This document shows, piece after piece, positions 16,543 through 24,895 of a stretch of DNA of 64,000 nt. The DNA lies in contig NZ_JAINVH010000040.1 in the NCBI RefSeq assembly GCF_020400825.1, positions 1 to 64,000 of the forward strand, written 5' to 3'. The position numbers and the translations under genes are program-made. Source of the DNA: Streptomyces sp. HPF1205 (GTDB lineage: Bacteria; Actinomycetota; Actinomycetes; Streptomycetales; Streptomycetaceae). Positions within the stretch are counted from its first letter, which is position 1, and each line of letters opens with the position of its first letter. Under the pieces are notes generated by a model, which saw only the letters and a list, made by a program, of their open reading frames with translations, made no database searches and was not told the origin of the DNA.

Positions 16543-18348
16543 GTGACCGACCCGCACCGGAGCCTGCCCACCGCGCGCCGCCGCCGGCGCGACCGCCGCC
16601 CGCCGCGCCGCTGGACGATCGGCGCCGTCGCCGCCGCCCTGACGCTGTCCCTGTCCGCGCTCGCCGGAGGTTTCCAGACCGCCCACGCCTCGACCGCGCC
16701 ACAGGCGGCGCCACAGGCGGCGGCTCCCGGCCGGGGAGCGGCGGTGGCCCGCGACGCGGGAGCGGCCGCGGCGCCCGCCGCCCAGCCGTCGGTGGCGTCC
16801 ATCGCCACACCGCCGATGGGCTGGGCCTCGTGGAACACCTTCGCCGCCAAGATCGACGCCAATGTGATCAAGGGCCAGGTGGACGCCATGGTCTCCTCCG
16901 GCATGAAGGACGCCGGGTACAGTTACGTGAACATCGACGAGGGCTGGTGGCAGGGGACCCGCGACTCCGCGGGCAACATCACCGTCGACCCGGGCGACTG
17001 GCCCGGCGGCATGAAGGCCATCGCGGACTACATCCACAGCAAGGGCCTGAAGGCGGGGATCTACACCGACGCGGGCAGGAACGGCTGCGGCTACTACTAC
17101 CCGACCGGCCGCCCGGCCGCCCCGAACAGCGGCAGCGAAGGGCACTACGACCAGGACTTCCTGCAGTTCTCGCAGTGGGGCTTCGACTACGTCAAGGTTG
17201 ACTGGTGCGGCGGCAACGCCGAGGGCCTCGACCCGGCCGCCACGTACAAGTCCATCAGCGACGCGATCGGGCGGGCCACGGCCCAGACCGGCCGGCCGAT
17301 GGTGCTCTCCGTGTGCGACTGGGGCAACGGATCCCCCTGGAACTGGGCGCCGGGCATCTCCAACCTGTGGCGGACCAGCCAGGACATCATCTACTACGGG
17401 CAGAGCCCGTCCATGAGCCGGGTGCTGGCCAACTTCGACGCGGCGCAGCACCCCTCAGCCCAGGGCCCCGGCCACTACAACGACCCGGACATGCTGATCG
17501 TGGGGATGCCGGGCTTCAGCGGCGCGCAGAACCGCACCCACCTCGCCCTGTGGGCGATCTCCGGGGCGCCGCTGCTGGCGGGCAACAACCTCGCCACGAT
17601 GAGCGACGACACCAAGGCGGTCCTGACCGATCGTGAGGTCGTCGCGATCGACCAGGATCCCCTCGGACGCCAGGGCACCAAGGTCGCCGAGGACCACACC
17701 GGGCTGCAGGTGTACAGCAAGGTCCTCAGCGGCGACGGCCGCCGCGCCGTCGTGCTGCTCAACCGCACCGGCTCGGCCGCCGACATCACGGCCCGCTGGT
17801 CGGACCTGGGCCTGACCGGCTCCGCCGCCGTACGCGACCCGTGGACCGCCACCGACCTGGGCAGCTTCGCCACCGGCTACACGGCCAATGTCCCCGCGGG
17901 CCAGGCCGTCCTCCTCACCGTCACGGGCGTCGACGGGGGCGGCGGCCAGCCGCAGGCCCGGCAGATCGTCGGCGGCCAGTCCGGCCGCTGCGTGGACGTA
18001 CCGAACTCCGCCACCGCCAACGGCACCCAGGTCCAGCTCTGGGACTGCAACGGCCGGTCCAACCAGTCCTGGACGTACACCGCCGGCAAGCGGCTCACCG
18101 TCTACGGGAACAAGTGCCTGGACGCCAACAACCAGGGCACCAGCGCCGGGACCGCGGTCATCATCTGGGACTGCAACGGCCAGCCCAACCAGGAGTGGAA
18201 CGTCAACTCCGACGGGACCCTCACCGGCGTCCAGTCCAACCTGTGCCTCGACGCCAACGGGCAGGGCACGGCCAACGGCACGAAGCTCGTCCTGTGGACC
18301 TGCAACGGCCAGCCCAACCAGCAATGGAGCCTGCGCGCCGCCTCCTGA
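16543..18348 (+). CDS. Secreted GH27 alpha-galactosidase with CBM13 (ricin B) domain
   Basis: 601 residues. After a basic n-region and signal peptide ending near QTAHAS comes an Ala/Pro-rich linker, then a GH27 barrel starting at PPMGWASWNTF. The nucleophile is D220 in YVKVDWCGG and the acid/base is D281 in the RxxxD motif WRTSQDI. An antiparallel beta domain follows, and residues about 470-601 form a ricin-type trefoil with three QxW repeats (NQSW, NQEW, NQQW). It releases galactose from galactomannans or raffinose-type sugars outside the cell. GTG 16543 is the start, with GGAGG five bases upstream. The CebR-like box links it to plant-polysaccharide induction, as for the beta-mannosidase at 46101. 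Confidence 0.94.
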   Translation: MTDPHRSLPTARRRRRDRRPPRRWTIGAVAAALTLSLSALAGGFQTAHASTAPQAAPQAAAPGRGAAVARDAGAAAAPAAQPSVASIATPPMGWASWNTFAAKIDANVIKGQVDAMVSSGMKDAGYSYVNIDEGWWQGTRDSAGNITVDPGDWPGGMKAIADYIHSKGLKAGIYTDAGRNGCGYYYPTGRPAAPNSGSEGHYDQDFLQFSQWGFDYVKVDWCGGNAEGLDPAATYKSISDAIGRATAQTGRPMVLSVCDWGNGSPWNWAPGISNLWRTSQDIIYYGQSPSMSRVLANFDAAQHPSAQGPGHYNDPDMLIVGMPGFSGAQNRTHLALWAISGAPLLAGNNLATMSDDTKAVLTDREVVAIDQDPLGRQGTKVAEDHTGLQVYSKVLSGDGRRAVVLLNRTGSAADITARWSDLGLTGSAAVRDPWTATDLGSFATGYTANVPAGQAVLLTVTGVDGGGGQPQARQIVGGQSGRCVDVPNSATANGTQVQLWDCNGRSNQSWTYTAGKRLTVYGNKCLDANNQGTSAGTAVIIWDCNGQPNQEWNVNSDGTLTGVQSNLCLDANGQGTANGTKLVLWTCNGQPNQQWSLRAAS

Positions 18349-18389
18349 CGACCCGCCGGCGGGACGGGGGCGGCCCGGACCGGAGACCC

Positions 18390-18428
18390 ACGCGCGCCGG
18401 ACGCCATCCCCGGCCGTCCGGCGCGCGT
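18390..18428. terminator. Terminator after the GH27 gene
   Basis: ACGCGCGCCGGACG and CGTCCGGCGCGCGT form a perfect 14-bp stem with an 11-nt loop, 41 bp after the stop. Confidence 0.8.
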
Positions 18429-18607
18429 CACCCGGCGGCGTGCTGCGTTCGGCGTAATGAACGGGGCGGTTCCGCGGGCGCCGGCACCCTTGGACGTGTG
18501 TGGTCACGACGCTGTGAGGGGCCGGGCACGGCGCCGGCGGGGCAGGTCCCCGGGCGGACCGGGCGCGCTCGCCGGACGGTCCACCCCCGTGCCGCGGGAC
18601 GGCGGCG

Positions 18608-19143
18608 ATGACCGCGGGCGGACGCAGGCCGCAGCAGGAGGTGGCCAGGCTGCGGCTGGGCACCGAACTGGAGCGGATCGCGGAGCAGCTGAAGTCCCTG
18701 GCACGGGCGCAGGACGAACTGCACGACCTGTACGAGGCGGTGCTGAGCCGGCGGGTGCCGCTCACGGCCCTCCTGGAGCTGATCGTGTCGACGGCGATGG
18801 ACCTGGTCGGCGCCCGCTACGGCGCGCTGGGCGTGCTGGACGAGGACGGCCGGAACCTGGCGCTGTTCGTCCCCATGGGCCTGTCGCAGCGGCAGAAGGA
18901 CCGGCTGGCCGGTGTGGACCTGCCCCGCGGGCGGGGCCTGCTCGGGCATCTGATCACCCATCCGGAACCCCTGCGCGTCGACGCCATCGGCGCCCACCCG
19001 AGGAGGGTCTGGAACGCCTCGCACGCGTCGCCGCCGCGAACGCCGCCCGGTCCCTGGACGACCTCGTACGCGCACTGGCCGACCGGCACCCCAGCGACGG
19101 TCACGACGACATGGCCGTCCTCGCGGTGCGCACACCGGAGTGA
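18608..19143 (+). pseudogene. Remnant of a GAF/SpoIIE phosphatase with internal deletion
   Basis: From ATG 18608 one frame gives a coiled N-terminus and the first part of a GAF domain (LLELIVSTAMDLVGARYGALG ... HPEPLRVDAIGAHPR). At about 19000 the homology stops and a different frame carries the last 45 or so residues of a PP2C domain (EEGLERLARVAAANAARSL, then SDGHDDMAVLAVRTPE, stop at 19143). The end of GAF and nearly all the phosphatase, including the first metal-binding motifs, are missing. The simplest reading is an out-of-frame internal deletion of a gene that would originally be well over 500 codons. A GAF-only protein could still be made if the shifted frame is tolerated, but the tail is then nonsense. 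Confidence 0.8.
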
Positions 19144-19166
19144 CCCGAGCGGACCGCCCGGCCGTC

Positions 19167-19211
19167 GCCGACGGTACGGGTGCCGACGGTACGGGTGCCG
19201 ACGGTACGGGT
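19167..19211. repeat. 15-bp tandem repeat, three copies
   Basis: GCCGACGGTACGGGT is repeated exactly three times between the phosphatase remnant and the STAS gene; the last copy ends on the STAS stop codon. No function is evident. Confidence 0.85.
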
Positions 19212-19606
19212 CAGGAACCGCCCGGCTCCGGGAGGCGGTCCTCGTGCCCCGCCGCCGTGGCCGGCCCGCCGGCCGGGGGAGCGGTGAGGTAGCCGAGGAC
19301 GTCGGTGAGGTCGAGCATGCGCCGCAGGACCTCCGGCCGGTTGTCCAGGTGCAGGGTGGCGCCGACGGCGCCGGTCCTGCGGTGGACCGTCAGGAGCGCG
19401 GACAGTCCCGAGGAGTCGATCCACGTCAGCCCGCTGAAGTCCAGGCGGACGTCGCGAGGCGGCGGGCCGGCCGCCAGTTGCTCGTCGACCGTTTCCGTGA
19501 GGTCGTCGCTGGTGCCGAAGTCGAGGTCGCCGTTCACGCGCACGGTGAGCGTGGCGCCCTCACGGCTGACGGCGAGGGTGAACGCGGTGGGCGGCTGCTC
19601 GGTCAT
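19211..19606 (-). CDS. STAS-domain anti-sigma factor antagonist
   Basis: 131 residues of RsbV/SpoIIAA type: beta strands ATLTVRVNGDLDFGTSDDL and the phosphorylation-site loop FSGLTWIDSSGLSALL, in which a Ser of DSSG would be the phospho-acceptor of an RsbW-like kinase. It should release a sigma factor when dephosphorylated. Its start overlaps the stop of the B12-binding protein gene (ATGA, 19603-19606), so the two are translationally coupled. Kinase and phosphatase partners could be the multi-domain protein at 13400; the neighbouring phosphatase at 18608 is broken. Confidence 0.92.
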   Translation of the reverse strand: MTEQPPTAFTLAVSREGATLTVRVNGDLDFGTSDDLTETVDEQLAAGPPPRDVRLDFSGLTWIDSSGLSALLTVHRRTGAVGATLHLDNRPEVLRRMLDLTDVLGYLTAPPAGGPATAAGHEDRLPEPGGS

Positions 19607-20757
19607 GTGCGCGCGCCGGGAGCGGGGTCGGGGGCCGGGCCGGACGGCGCGGCGGGGGTGGGGCCGGGGTCGGGACCCGGGGCCGAGGCGGGGGGGGGAC
19701 GGGGGGAGTGCTCGCGCAGGCTCACCGTGCCCCGCCGGATCAGGTCCGCGGTGCGGGGGAAGTCGCGGAGCTGCCCGGCCAGGATGTCAAGACCGGTGAC
19801 CAGGGAGTGGGCGGGGACGTGCCGGGCCTGGAGTATGTCGGCGGTCCAGGTGAGGAACGTGGTGAACAGCTCGGGGTCGTCGACGTAGAGGGCGGCGGCC
19901 ATGAAGTCGACGATGTGGGCGATGTCCTCCGCGGTGTGCTCGCGCTGGACGTCGCTGTAGCCGCGCATCGCCGGGAAGCGGTCCTCCAGGTCGGCGAGGG
20001 TCTGCCTGACGAGTCGGGGGCGGGACCGGACGACCAGCGTGTACTCATGGTCGGCCAGGTGGGGCAGGACGTCGACCGCCTGCCGGGCCGGGGGAGCGCC
20101 GTGCCTCGTCAGGCCTTCGTCGAGGACGGCCGCGGCGGCCGGCGCGGTGGGCGCCCACCGGTCCGCGCGCAGTTTCCTCGCGTAGCGGCCGTCGGGGCCG
20201 AAGGCGCGGCCGCCGGCCAGCACGGGGAAGCCGACGGCCTGGCAGGCGGTGATGGCCGCGTGGGCGGACGGCAGGCGGGTCGGGATCGACCCGGACAGCA
20301 GGACCGCGTCGGGGTTGGTGCGGTGCAGGTGGGCGACCAGGTGCGGGGTTGGGGTCTGGGCGCCGAGGTAGTCGACGCGCCAGCCGCGCAGGGACAGGAC
20401 CTCGGCGACCAGCCGGGCGGGGAAGGCGTGCCATTCGCCGTCGACGCAGCTCACCGTCACCCGGCCGCGCGGGGGTGTGCCGCGCCGGCGGCGGTGGGCG
20501 AGGGAGGCGATGACGCGCTCGTTGATCGCGGTGGCGGCGTGCTCCTGCGCCACGGTGATGCGGGCCGCGGCCCATTCGGTGCCGACCTTCGCCTGGACCG
20601 GGGCGATCACCTCCAGGAGCAGGGTCTCCTCCGCCACCCCGTCGGCCAGCGCCGCGTGCACGGTCTCGGCGGCCCCGTCCTCGTCGCCGTCGACGACGGC
20701 GTCCCACAGCCGCTGCGCCAGGTCGGCCGTCGCGGCTGTCGCGGTGGCATGACTCAC
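19603..20757 (-). CDS. B12-binding protein with CarH-type light-sensing motif
   Basis: 384 residues. Residues about 10-95 match the helical B12-binding-2 (methionine-synthase cap) domain, and the motif W62-x9-E72-H73 is exactly the Wx9EH signature of adenosylcobalamin photoreceptors such as CarH. A Rossmann-like B12-binding domain follows (about 98-215) with DGEWHAFP, in which H110 would be the lower axial ligand; the usual final Gly of ExHxxG is Pro. Unlike CarH there is no MerR DNA-binding domain; instead a helical domain (about 225-345) and a Pro-rich tail follow. GTG 20757 is preceded by AGGAGG. It is coupled to the STAS gene, so I infer a sensor feeding a partner-switch rather than a DNA-binding repressor. 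Confidence 0.85.
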   Translation of the reverse strand: MSHATATAATADLAQRLWDAVVDGDEDGAAETVHAALADGVAEETLLLEVIAPVQAKVGTEWAAARITVAQEHAATAINERVIASLAHRRRRGTPPRGRVTVSCVDGEWHAFPARLVAEVLSLRGWRVDYLGAQTPTPHLVAHLHRTNPDAVLLSGSIPTRLPSAHAAITACQAVGFPVLAGGRAFGPDGRYARKLRADRWAPTAPAAAAVLDEGLTRHGAPPARQAVDVLPHLADHEYTLVVRSRPRLVRQTLADLEDRFPAMRGYSDVQREHTAEDIAHIVDFMAAALYVDDPELFTTFLTWTADILQARHVPAHSLVTGLDILAGQLRDFPRTADLIRRGTVSLREHSPRPPPASAPGPDPGPTPAAPSGPAPDPAPGART

Positions 20758-21046
20758 TGCTTCCTCCTGCTGTCGGTGCCGCTCGGGTGCCGGGCAGCGG
20801 CGGTCGGCGGGCCGGTCGCGAGCGTGCCGGGGGCGACGGCGGACGGGAGGGCGCCCGACGGGCGGGGAGAGCGGCCGGGGGAACCGGGGGAAACGGACAC
20901 GATCACAGGCACGCAGTGCGCGTACCCCACCTCCTTCCCGTCATGAACAACAGATGCTTTTTGCAACCGTCGCTTATCGGCCCCCGCCTCGGCAACCCGT
21001 CCGCCCGGCCGAGCGGCGCGCCCTCGCCTCGCCCCGATGCGCATGG

Positions 21047-21061
21047 GCAACCAATGGTTGC
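21047..21061. promoter_or_regulatory. ArsR-type operator candidate 1
   Basis: GCAACC-AAT-GGTTGC is a perfect 6-3-6 inverted repeat. A further half-site (TTGCAACC) lies at 20961-20968 in the same 367-bp gap (20758-21124), which has no gene. Confidence 0.7.
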
Positions 21062-21090
21062 GCGTTTCGGGTGGGCTCGGTACCGTTATA

Positions 21091-21107
21091 CGCAACCGAT
21101 GGTTGCG
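21091..21107. promoter_or_regulatory. ArsR-type operator candidate 2
   Basis: CGCAACC-GAT-GGTTGCG is a perfect 7-3-7 inverted repeat, 45 bp (about four helical turns) from the first site. It abuts a TTATAC -10-like hexamer and lies 18 bp before the start codon, ideal for repression by the ArsR protein encoded at 21583. Confidence 0.75.
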
Positions 21108-21124
21108 ATATGAGGAGAAGCGCG

Positions 21125-21586
21125 ATGGAGTACGGCAGCATCGAGCGGGAGATCCACATCGACGCCGCGCCCGAGGTGGTCTACGAGGTGGTCAGCACGC
21201 CCGAGCACCTGCGGGAGTGGTGGCCGGACGACGTGGAGCTCGAAGCGGTGCCGGGGGCGACCGGAGTCGTACGGTTCGGGGGCGAGGGCCCGGCGGCGGC
21301 GCACGTCGTCCCGGTCACGGTGGTCGAGGCCGACCCGCCCCGGCGGTTCGCCTTCCGGTGGGTGTACGAGGGGCGGGAGGCGACGCCGGCCAACTCGCTG
21401 CTGGTGACCTTCGACCTGGTCCCCTCCGGTACGGGCACGCTGCTGCGCTTCACCGAGACGGGCTTCCGGGAGAACGGCTGGGAGGCGGCGGTGCTCCAGG
21501 AGCGCTACCGGCAGCAGGTCACCGGGTGGGACCACTTCCTGCCGCGCCTGGCCCCGTACGTCGCACGTCTGGTGGCGGCGCGGTGA
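21125..21586 (+). CDS. SRPBCC (AHSA1-like) protein
   Basis: 153 residues of START/Bet v1 fold: EREIHIDAAPEVVYEVVSTP at the N-terminus, LREWWPDD and the C-terminal helix WDHFLPRLAPYV are typical of AHSA1-type SRPBCC proteins that bind small hydrophobic ligands. It is the first gene of a two-gene unit with an ArsR regulator, a widespread pairing. AGGAG precedes ATG 21125. Function in the cell is not established for this subgroup. Confidence 0.9.
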   Translation: MEYGSIEREIHIDAAPEVVYEVVSTPEHLREWWPDDVELEAVPGATGVVRFGGEGPAAAHVVPVTVVEADPPRRFAFRWVYEGREATPANSLLVTFDLVPSGTGTLLRFTETGFRENGWEAAVLQERYRQQVTGWDHFLPRLAPYVARLVAAR

Positions 21587-21921
21587 GCCCCGTCGTCGAC
21601 GACGAGCTGTGGTCCGCCGTCGGGGATCCGACCCGGCGGCGGATGCTCGACCTGCTGCTGACCGACGGCGGCGGCACGGCGACCACACTGAGCGAGCGGC
21701 TGCCGGTCACGCGGCAGGCGGTCGCCAAACACCTCGGCGTGCTGCACCGCGCGGGGCTGGTCCACGTCACACCGTCCGGCCGCGAGCGCCGGTACGAGGT
21801 GGACGCGGCGCAGTTCGCGCGCGCGGTCGCGCAGTTGGCCGCGGTCGGGGCCGCATGGGACGCCCGGCTGCAGCGCGTCAAGCGGATCGCCGAGGCGATC
21901 CAGCGCGGCGAACGGGGCTGA
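21583..21921 (+). CDS. ArsR-family winged-helix regulator
   Basis: 112 residues: LWSAVGDPTRRRMLDLLL and the recognition helix region PVTRQAVAKHLGVLHRAGLV are canonical ArsR/SmtB. No metal-binding cysteines are present, matching the non-metal subgroup that pairs with SRPBCC proteins. GTG 21583 overlaps the upstream stop (GTGA). The two perfect palindromes at 21047 and 21091 are its probable autoregulatory sites. Confidence 0.92.
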   Translation: MSPVVDDELWSAVGDPTRRRMLDLLLTDGGGTATTLSERLPVTRQAVAKHLGVLHRAGLVHVTPSGRERRYEVDAAQFARAVAQLAAVGAAWDARLQRVKRIAEAIQRGERG

Positions 21922-22077
21922 GCCCGGCCGAACGCGGGCCGCCGCCGCGGCCGCGCGCGCGACCGCGTACGGATCCACGAATCACCTACACAACACGTAC
22001 CAACGCCGTCGCATCGGTGGCGGCGCCGACGAGCCGCGCCCGAACGCGGGCGCCCGGCAGGGGAAAGAGGCAGCGAG

Positions 22078-22518
22078 ATGGTGGACATCCTGCACAGGAT
22101 CGGGGTCGTGTCGGCTCCCGAGGACGTGTACCGGGCCCTGACGACGGTCGACGGGCTGGCGGGCTGGTGGACGCGGGACACCGATGGCAACGGCGGGGCC
22201 GGGGGAGTGCTCCGGTTCCGCTTCGAGCCCGGCGGGTTCGACATGAAGGTCCTGGAGGCGCGGCCCGCCCGCCACGTGCTGTGGGAGGTCGTCGACGGCC
22301 CCGAGGAGTGGGTGGGCACACGGGTCGGCTTCGAGCTCAGGCAGGAGGGCGACTTCACGATCGTGATGTTCCGGCACGAGGGGTGGCGGGAGCCGGTGGA
22401 GTTCATGCACCACTGCAGCACCAAGTGGGCGACCTTCCTGATGAGCCTGAAGCGGTTGGTCGAGACCGGCAAGGGCGAGCCCGCGCCGCACGACGTCAGG
22501 ATCAGCGACTGGCACTGA
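22078..22518 (+). CDS. SRPBCC (AHSA1-like) protein, second copy
   Basis: 146 residues: MVDILHRIGVVSAPEDVYRA, LAGWWTRDT, and a C-terminal helix with FMHHCSTKWATFLMSLKRLV. It is a different subfamily from the protein at 21125 but has the same fold. It follows the ArsR gene by 156 bp and probably has its own promoter. Such proteins are often annotated as ATPase activators; I infer only ligand binding. Confidence 0.9.
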   Translation: MVDILHRIGVVSAPEDVYRALTTVDGLAGWWTRDTDGNGGAGGVLRFRFEPGGFDMKVLEARPARHVLWEVVDGPEEWVGTRVGFELRQEGDFTIVMFRHEGWREPVEFMHHCSTKWATFLMSLKRLVETGKGEPAPHDVRISDWH

Positions 22519-22571
22519 TGCCCGTGTCCCGTGCCGCCGGCCGGGAAGGCGGCCGGCCCGGGGCCGACGGG

Positions 22572-22591
22572 GGCCGGCCACCCGGCCGGCC
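22572..22591. terminator. Hairpin between convergent SRPBCC and monooxygenase genes
   Basis: GGCCGGCC-accc-GGCCGGCC forms a perfect 8-bp stem with a tetraloop between the two stop codons; another GCCGGCC pair lies at about 22536-22557. Probable bidirectional terminator. Confidence 0.6.
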
Positions 22592-22642
22592 GGGAGTGTT
22601 CGGCGAGGCGGTCCGCCGGCCGCTCGGCGAGGAGTCACGTGC

Positions 22643-23809
22643 TCAGGCCGTGACGGGGGCGTCCCAGGCGATGCGGTGGTCGTACTGCCACGCCATCTTC
22701 TCGGGGGTGGCCAGGCGTGCGACCAGCGGCAGGACGGCGTCGCGCACGAGGCGGCCCACGGGGCCCGCGGCCTTCTTGCTGTTGGTGCGGGCACCCTCGG
22801 CGATGACCCGCTCCACCCTGGCCCGGCGGGCGCGCTCGTAGGCCACGAAGGCCTGGTCGTACGGGAGGTCGCGCAGCGCGCGGGCGAGTTCGACGGCGCT
22901 CTCCGCGGCGAGCGAGGCGCCCTGGCCGGAGCTGGGCGACGTGGCGTGCGCGGAGTCGCCGACCAGCACCATCCGGCCGCGGTGCCAGTGCGGCACGTGC
23001 GGCAGGTCCTCCATGGGCCCGGCGGTGACCAGGTCCTCCGGCGGGGTGCGCCGCAGCAGTTCCAGCGCGGGTACGGCGTCGCCGTCGAAGACCTCGGCGA
23101 GCCGGCGCAGCCACTGCTCGTTCGGCGTCTGCCGTACCTGCCGCCACGTCAGATAGGGGTGCGGGAGGTTGGCGAACCACACCCCCGTGCCGTCGTCGAA
23201 GGACTGGTACCCGAAGAAGGCGCGGCGGCCGAAGGCCATGTACATGCGGTCGCCGGTGGGCGGCAGCCCGGCGCCGTCGACCCGGGCGCCGAAACCGAGC
23301 AGGCCCGAGTAGCGCGGTTTCGGCGCCTCGGGATCGATCAGGCGCCGGACGGTGGAGTTCAGGCCGTCGGCGCCGACCAGGACGTCGGCCTCCTCGCTCG
23401 TGGTGCCGTCGGCGAAGACGGCCCGTATCCCGGTGGCGGTCTCCTGGACGCCGACCACCTCGTGGCCGTGCCGGACGTCGACCCCCTCGCTCAGGGCGAG
23501 GTCGTACAGCCGCCGGTAGAGGTCGGCGCGCCAGGTGAACTGCATGGGCTGGCGGAACTCCGCGATGGTCCGGCCCCGGTGGTTCTGCAGCACGATCGCG
23601 TTCATCGGGGCGCCGACCCGGTCCAGGCCCACGAAGTCGAGGGCGGCCCGGCCGTTGGGCGCGACGCTCAGCGCGCCGCCGACGCCGTCGGCCGTTCCGG
23701 TGTGGGACTCGTGCACGGTGGCCTCGATCCCGGCCCGGCGCAGCGCGAGAGCCGCCACGGGGCCGGCGATGCCGCCGCCCACCACGATCGCGGTGCGGGT
23801 GGAGGTCAT
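22643..23809 (-). CDS. FAD-dependent aromatic-type monooxygenase
   Basis: 388 residues. The N-terminal dinucleotide fold has AIVVGGGIAGPVAALALRRAG, the middle DG motif is VLVGADGLNSTVRRL, and the second FAD motif is MVLVGDSAHATSPSSGQGAS, as in PHBH/PgaE-type flavoprotein hydroxylases. It should use NAD(P)H and O2 to hydroxylate or otherwise oxidise an aromatic or polyketide substrate. It is divergent from the PadR regulator at 23927, with repeated AACTAGT motifs in between, so it is probably induced by its substrate or a toxic aromatic. Confidence 0.92.
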   Translation of the reverse strand: MTSTRTAIVVGGGIAGPVAALALRRAGIEATVHESHTGTADGVGGALSVAPNGRAALDFVGLDRVGAPMNAIVLQNHRGRTIAEFRQPMQFTWRADLYRRLYDLALSEGVDVRHGHEVVGVQETATGIRAVFADGTTSEEADVLVGADGLNSTVRRLIDPEAPKPRYSGLLGFGARVDGAGLPPTGDRMYMAFGRRAFFGYQSFDDGTGVWFANLPHPYLTWRQVRQTPNEQWLRRLAEVFDGDAVPALELLRRTPPEDLVTAGPMEDLPHVPHWHRGRMVLVGDSAHATSPSSGQGASLAAESAVELARALRDLPYDQAFVAYERARRARVERVIAEGARTNSKKAAGPVGRLVRDAVLPLVARLATPEKMAWQYDHRIAWDAPVTA

Positions 23810-23871
23810 GTCGGTACGTCCTTTCGGGAGGGGGCCGGCGGTGTGCTCGACCGCCTTGATAGTTGCAATGA

Positions 23872-23894
23872 AACTAGTCCCACGTCAACTAGTT
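23872..23894. promoter_or_regulatory. PadR operator candidate (paired AACTAGT motifs)
   Basis: AACTAGT (23872-23878) and the perfect palindrome AACTAGTT (23887-23894) are 15 bp apart in the 117-bp divergent gap between monooxygenase and PadR genes. This AT-rich patch stands out from its surroundings and would cover both promoters. Confidence 0.65.
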
Positions 23895-23926
23895 ACGCCG
23901 GGATCAGCTCCGGTAGGCTCTCCGGC

Positions 23927-24520
23927 ATGCGCGGCTCCCCTCTCGGCCTCACCGTCCTGTCGCTGCTGCACATGCGGCCGCTGCACCCGTACGGCATCCA
24001 GCGGCTCATCAAGCAGTGGGGGAAGGACGAGGTCGTCAACGTCAGCCAGCGGGCGAGCCTGTACCGGACCATCGAGCGGCTGCTGGACGCCGGGCTGATC
24101 GCGGTCCTCGGAACCGGCCGCGACCAGCAGTACCCGGAGCGCACGACGTACGAGGTCACCGACGCCGGACGGGCGGCGACACGCGAGTGGCTGCGGCAGA
24201 TGCTGGCCGCGCCCAGGGCGGAGTACCCGGAGTTTCCCGCGGCGCTGTCGTTCTCGATGATGCTGCTGCCGCGGGAGGTCGAGGCCGACCTGACCGCGCG
24301 CGCCGGTCAGGTCCGCGACCGCCTGGCCGAGTTGGGGGCCGCCGAGGAGCAGTCGCGGCGGCTCGGCCTGCCGCGCGTCACCACCCTGGAGGACGAGTAC
24401 CGCCGCGCCGTCCTCACCGCGGAACTCGACTGGCTCGACGCGGTCACGGCCGACCTCCGCTCGGGCGCGCTCACGTGGGACTTCGAGACGCTGGCGGCTC
24501 TGGCGGCGGCGTCCTCCTGA
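23927..24520 (+). CDS. PadR-family transcriptional regulator
   Basis: 197 residues: the winged helix (LGLTVLSLLHMRPLHPYGIQ, ASLYRTIERLLDAGLI, TTYEVTDAGRAA) is PadR, followed by the longer Vir_act_alpha_C-type helical dimerisation domain (about 95-190). ATG 23927 gives the usual N-terminus of the family. Likely represses the divergent monooxygenase. Confidence 0.92.
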   Translation: MRGSPLGLTVLSLLHMRPLHPYGIQRLIKQWGKDEVVNVSQRASLYRTIERLLDAGLIAVLGTGRDQQYPERTTYEVTDAGRAATREWLRQMLAAPRAEYPEFPAALSFSMMLLPREVEADLTARAGQVRDRLAELGAAEEQSRRLGLPRVTTLEDEYRRAVLTAELDWLDAVTADLRSGALTWDFETLAALAAASS

Positions 24521-24638
24521 GCGGCCGGCGGCCCGCGGGGAACCGGCCCCGAACCCGCTCCCGTAACCCATGGGCGCCCTCGGCCGGGGCGCGCCTCGGC
24601 ACCCGACGCCGTTCCGGGCCCGCGCTCCCGTCCGGTTG

Positions 24639-24680
24639 TCAGTTTCGCTTGACATGAGGCCTCGCGTCAAACGAAACTGA
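24639..24680. promoter_or_regulatory. 15-bp-arm palindrome upstream of the HTH/Clp-N pair
   Basis: TCAGTTTCGCTTGAC (24639-24653) and GTCAAACGAAACTGA (24666-24680) are inverted with 14 of 15 positions matching and a 12-nt spacer. The right arm ends four bases before the HTH start codon. It contains TTGACA (24649-24654). It is very probably the autoregulatory site of the small HTH protein. Confidence 0.8.
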
Positions 24681-24684
24681 CGTC

Positions 24685-24888
24685 ATGGACGTGGAAGAAC
24701 TCGCCGAACGCATCCGCTCGACCGACCCGAGCGTGGGACTGCGTGCTGTCGGCGCGCTGCACCGGCTGGCCGAGCAGGTGGAGGCCGCCGCCGTCGCGCG
24801 CGCCCGTGACCAGGGCTGGACCTGGGAGCAGATCGGTGACGCCCTCGGCGTCACGCGCCAGTCGGTCCACACCAAATACGGAAAGTGA
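24685..24888 (+). CDS. Small helix-turn-helix regulator
   Basis: 67 residues, almost all helical: MDVEELAERIRSTDPSVGLR, then an HTH of the sigma-4/Tc3 type, GWTWEQIGDALGVTRQSVHTKY. The size and layout match small actinomycete HTH proteins paired with a Clp-N domain protein. Start ATG 24685 directly follows the palindrome at 24639-24680. It is followed after 7 bp by the Clp-N gene and is likely co-transcribed with it. Confidence 0.88.
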   Translation: MDVEELAERIRSTDPSVGLRAVGALHRLAEQVEAAAVARARDQGWTWEQIGDALGVTRQSVHTKYGK

Positions 24889-24895
24889 GACGACC

